Assembly: GCA_947458795.1 (NCBI GenBank)
Contig: CANHCD010000111.1
Coordinates: 1 to 6,940 of the forward strand
Direction: 5' to 3'
From: Cyclobacteriaceae bacterium
Lineage (GTDB): Bacteria > Bacteroidota > Bacteroidia > Cytophagales > Cyclobacteriaceae
DNA: 6,940 nt
Positions 6,882 through 6,940 of the stretch are shown piece after piece (position 1 is the stretch's first letter; the number at the start of each line of letters is the position of its first letter). Below the pieces are notes generated by a model, which was not told where the DNA came from, did no database searches, and saw nothing but the letters and a program-made list of their open reading frames with translations. The position numbers and the translations under genes were made by a program.

Positions 6882-6903
6882 CCCTGCCGGCTTGCTGGCA
6901 GGG
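6882..6903 (+). repeat. Hairpin between atpA and atpG
   Basis: CCCTGCCGG (6882-6890) pairs with CTGGCAGGG (6895-6903) around the loop CTTG, giving nine pairs, one a G-U. The next bases, CTTGTTATA, are not a clean T tract, so this is a stable intercistronic stem-loop rather than a convincing terminator. It starts 13 bases after the atpA stop and ends 27 before the atpG start. It may stabilise or mark processing of the message. Confidence 0.6.
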
Positions 6904-6930
6904 CTTGTTATACGCACAAAGCAATCTCTG

Positions 6931-6940
6931 ATGGCTAACC
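6931..6940 (+). CDS. atpG: ATP synthase F1 subunit gamma, first codons only (cut by the window edge)
   Basis: ATG GCT AAC C encodes Met-Ala-Asn and then breaks off. Gamma subunits in this phylum often begin MANLKE, and atpG normally follows atpA, so this is very probably the gene for the central rotor shaft. The call rests on position and three codons; no domain can be seen. It lies 61 bases after the atpA stop, behind the hairpin. Confidence 0.75.

Overview
The window is from a member of the Bacteroidota, most likely a gliding or type IX-secreting lineage such as the Cytophagales (genus not determinable from this sequence). Three things point there. The minus-strand gene on the left is recognisable as the SprE/PorW lipoprotein of the gliding/type IX secretion machinery, a family known from this phylum. 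The F-type ATP synthase genes have the layout seen in this phylum: small membrane proteins first, an AtpB with a signal peptide and a long His-rich periplasmic extension, then E-F-H-A-G. No visible start codon has a convincing Shine-Dalgarno sequence, and a TAnnTTTG-type -7 element sits next to the first + strand gene.

Layout. Positions 1-1975 (minus strand) hold a sprE/porW-like gene that enters from the left edge. It is interrupted by a single in-frame TAA at 1055-1057 (minus strand). The frame is open on both sides of the stop with no shift and both halves look like the same protein, so this is a nonsense change (or a sequence error) rather than two genes. Positions 1976-2098 are a divergent intergenic region. 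From 2099 to the right edge runs one + strand cluster: atpZ-like, a four-helix AtpI-like protein, atpB (a), atpE (c), atpF (b), atpH (delta), atpA (alpha), and the first bases of atpG (gamma). The genes for beta and epsilon are not in the window; in this phylum they usually lie elsewhere.

The + strand genes encode the whole membrane Fo sector (a, c, b), the peripheral stalk (b, delta) and part of the F1 head and rotor (alpha, gamma), preceded by two small membrane proteins probably involved in assembly or cation supply. Two inverted repeats break the cluster. A strong hairpin followed by a T-rich tract lies between atpE and atpF and has the form of an intrinsic terminator; a second hairpin without a clean T tract lies between atpA and atpG. 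The first could let the c-subunit message outnumber the downstream genes, matching the need for many c copies per complex.

Most of the window is ordinary core metabolism and I see no novel defence or mobile system. The points worth a second look are the broken sprE/porW, the intra-operon hairpins, and an unusual substitution right after the essential arginine of subunit a (RLFVAI where E. coli has RLFGNM).
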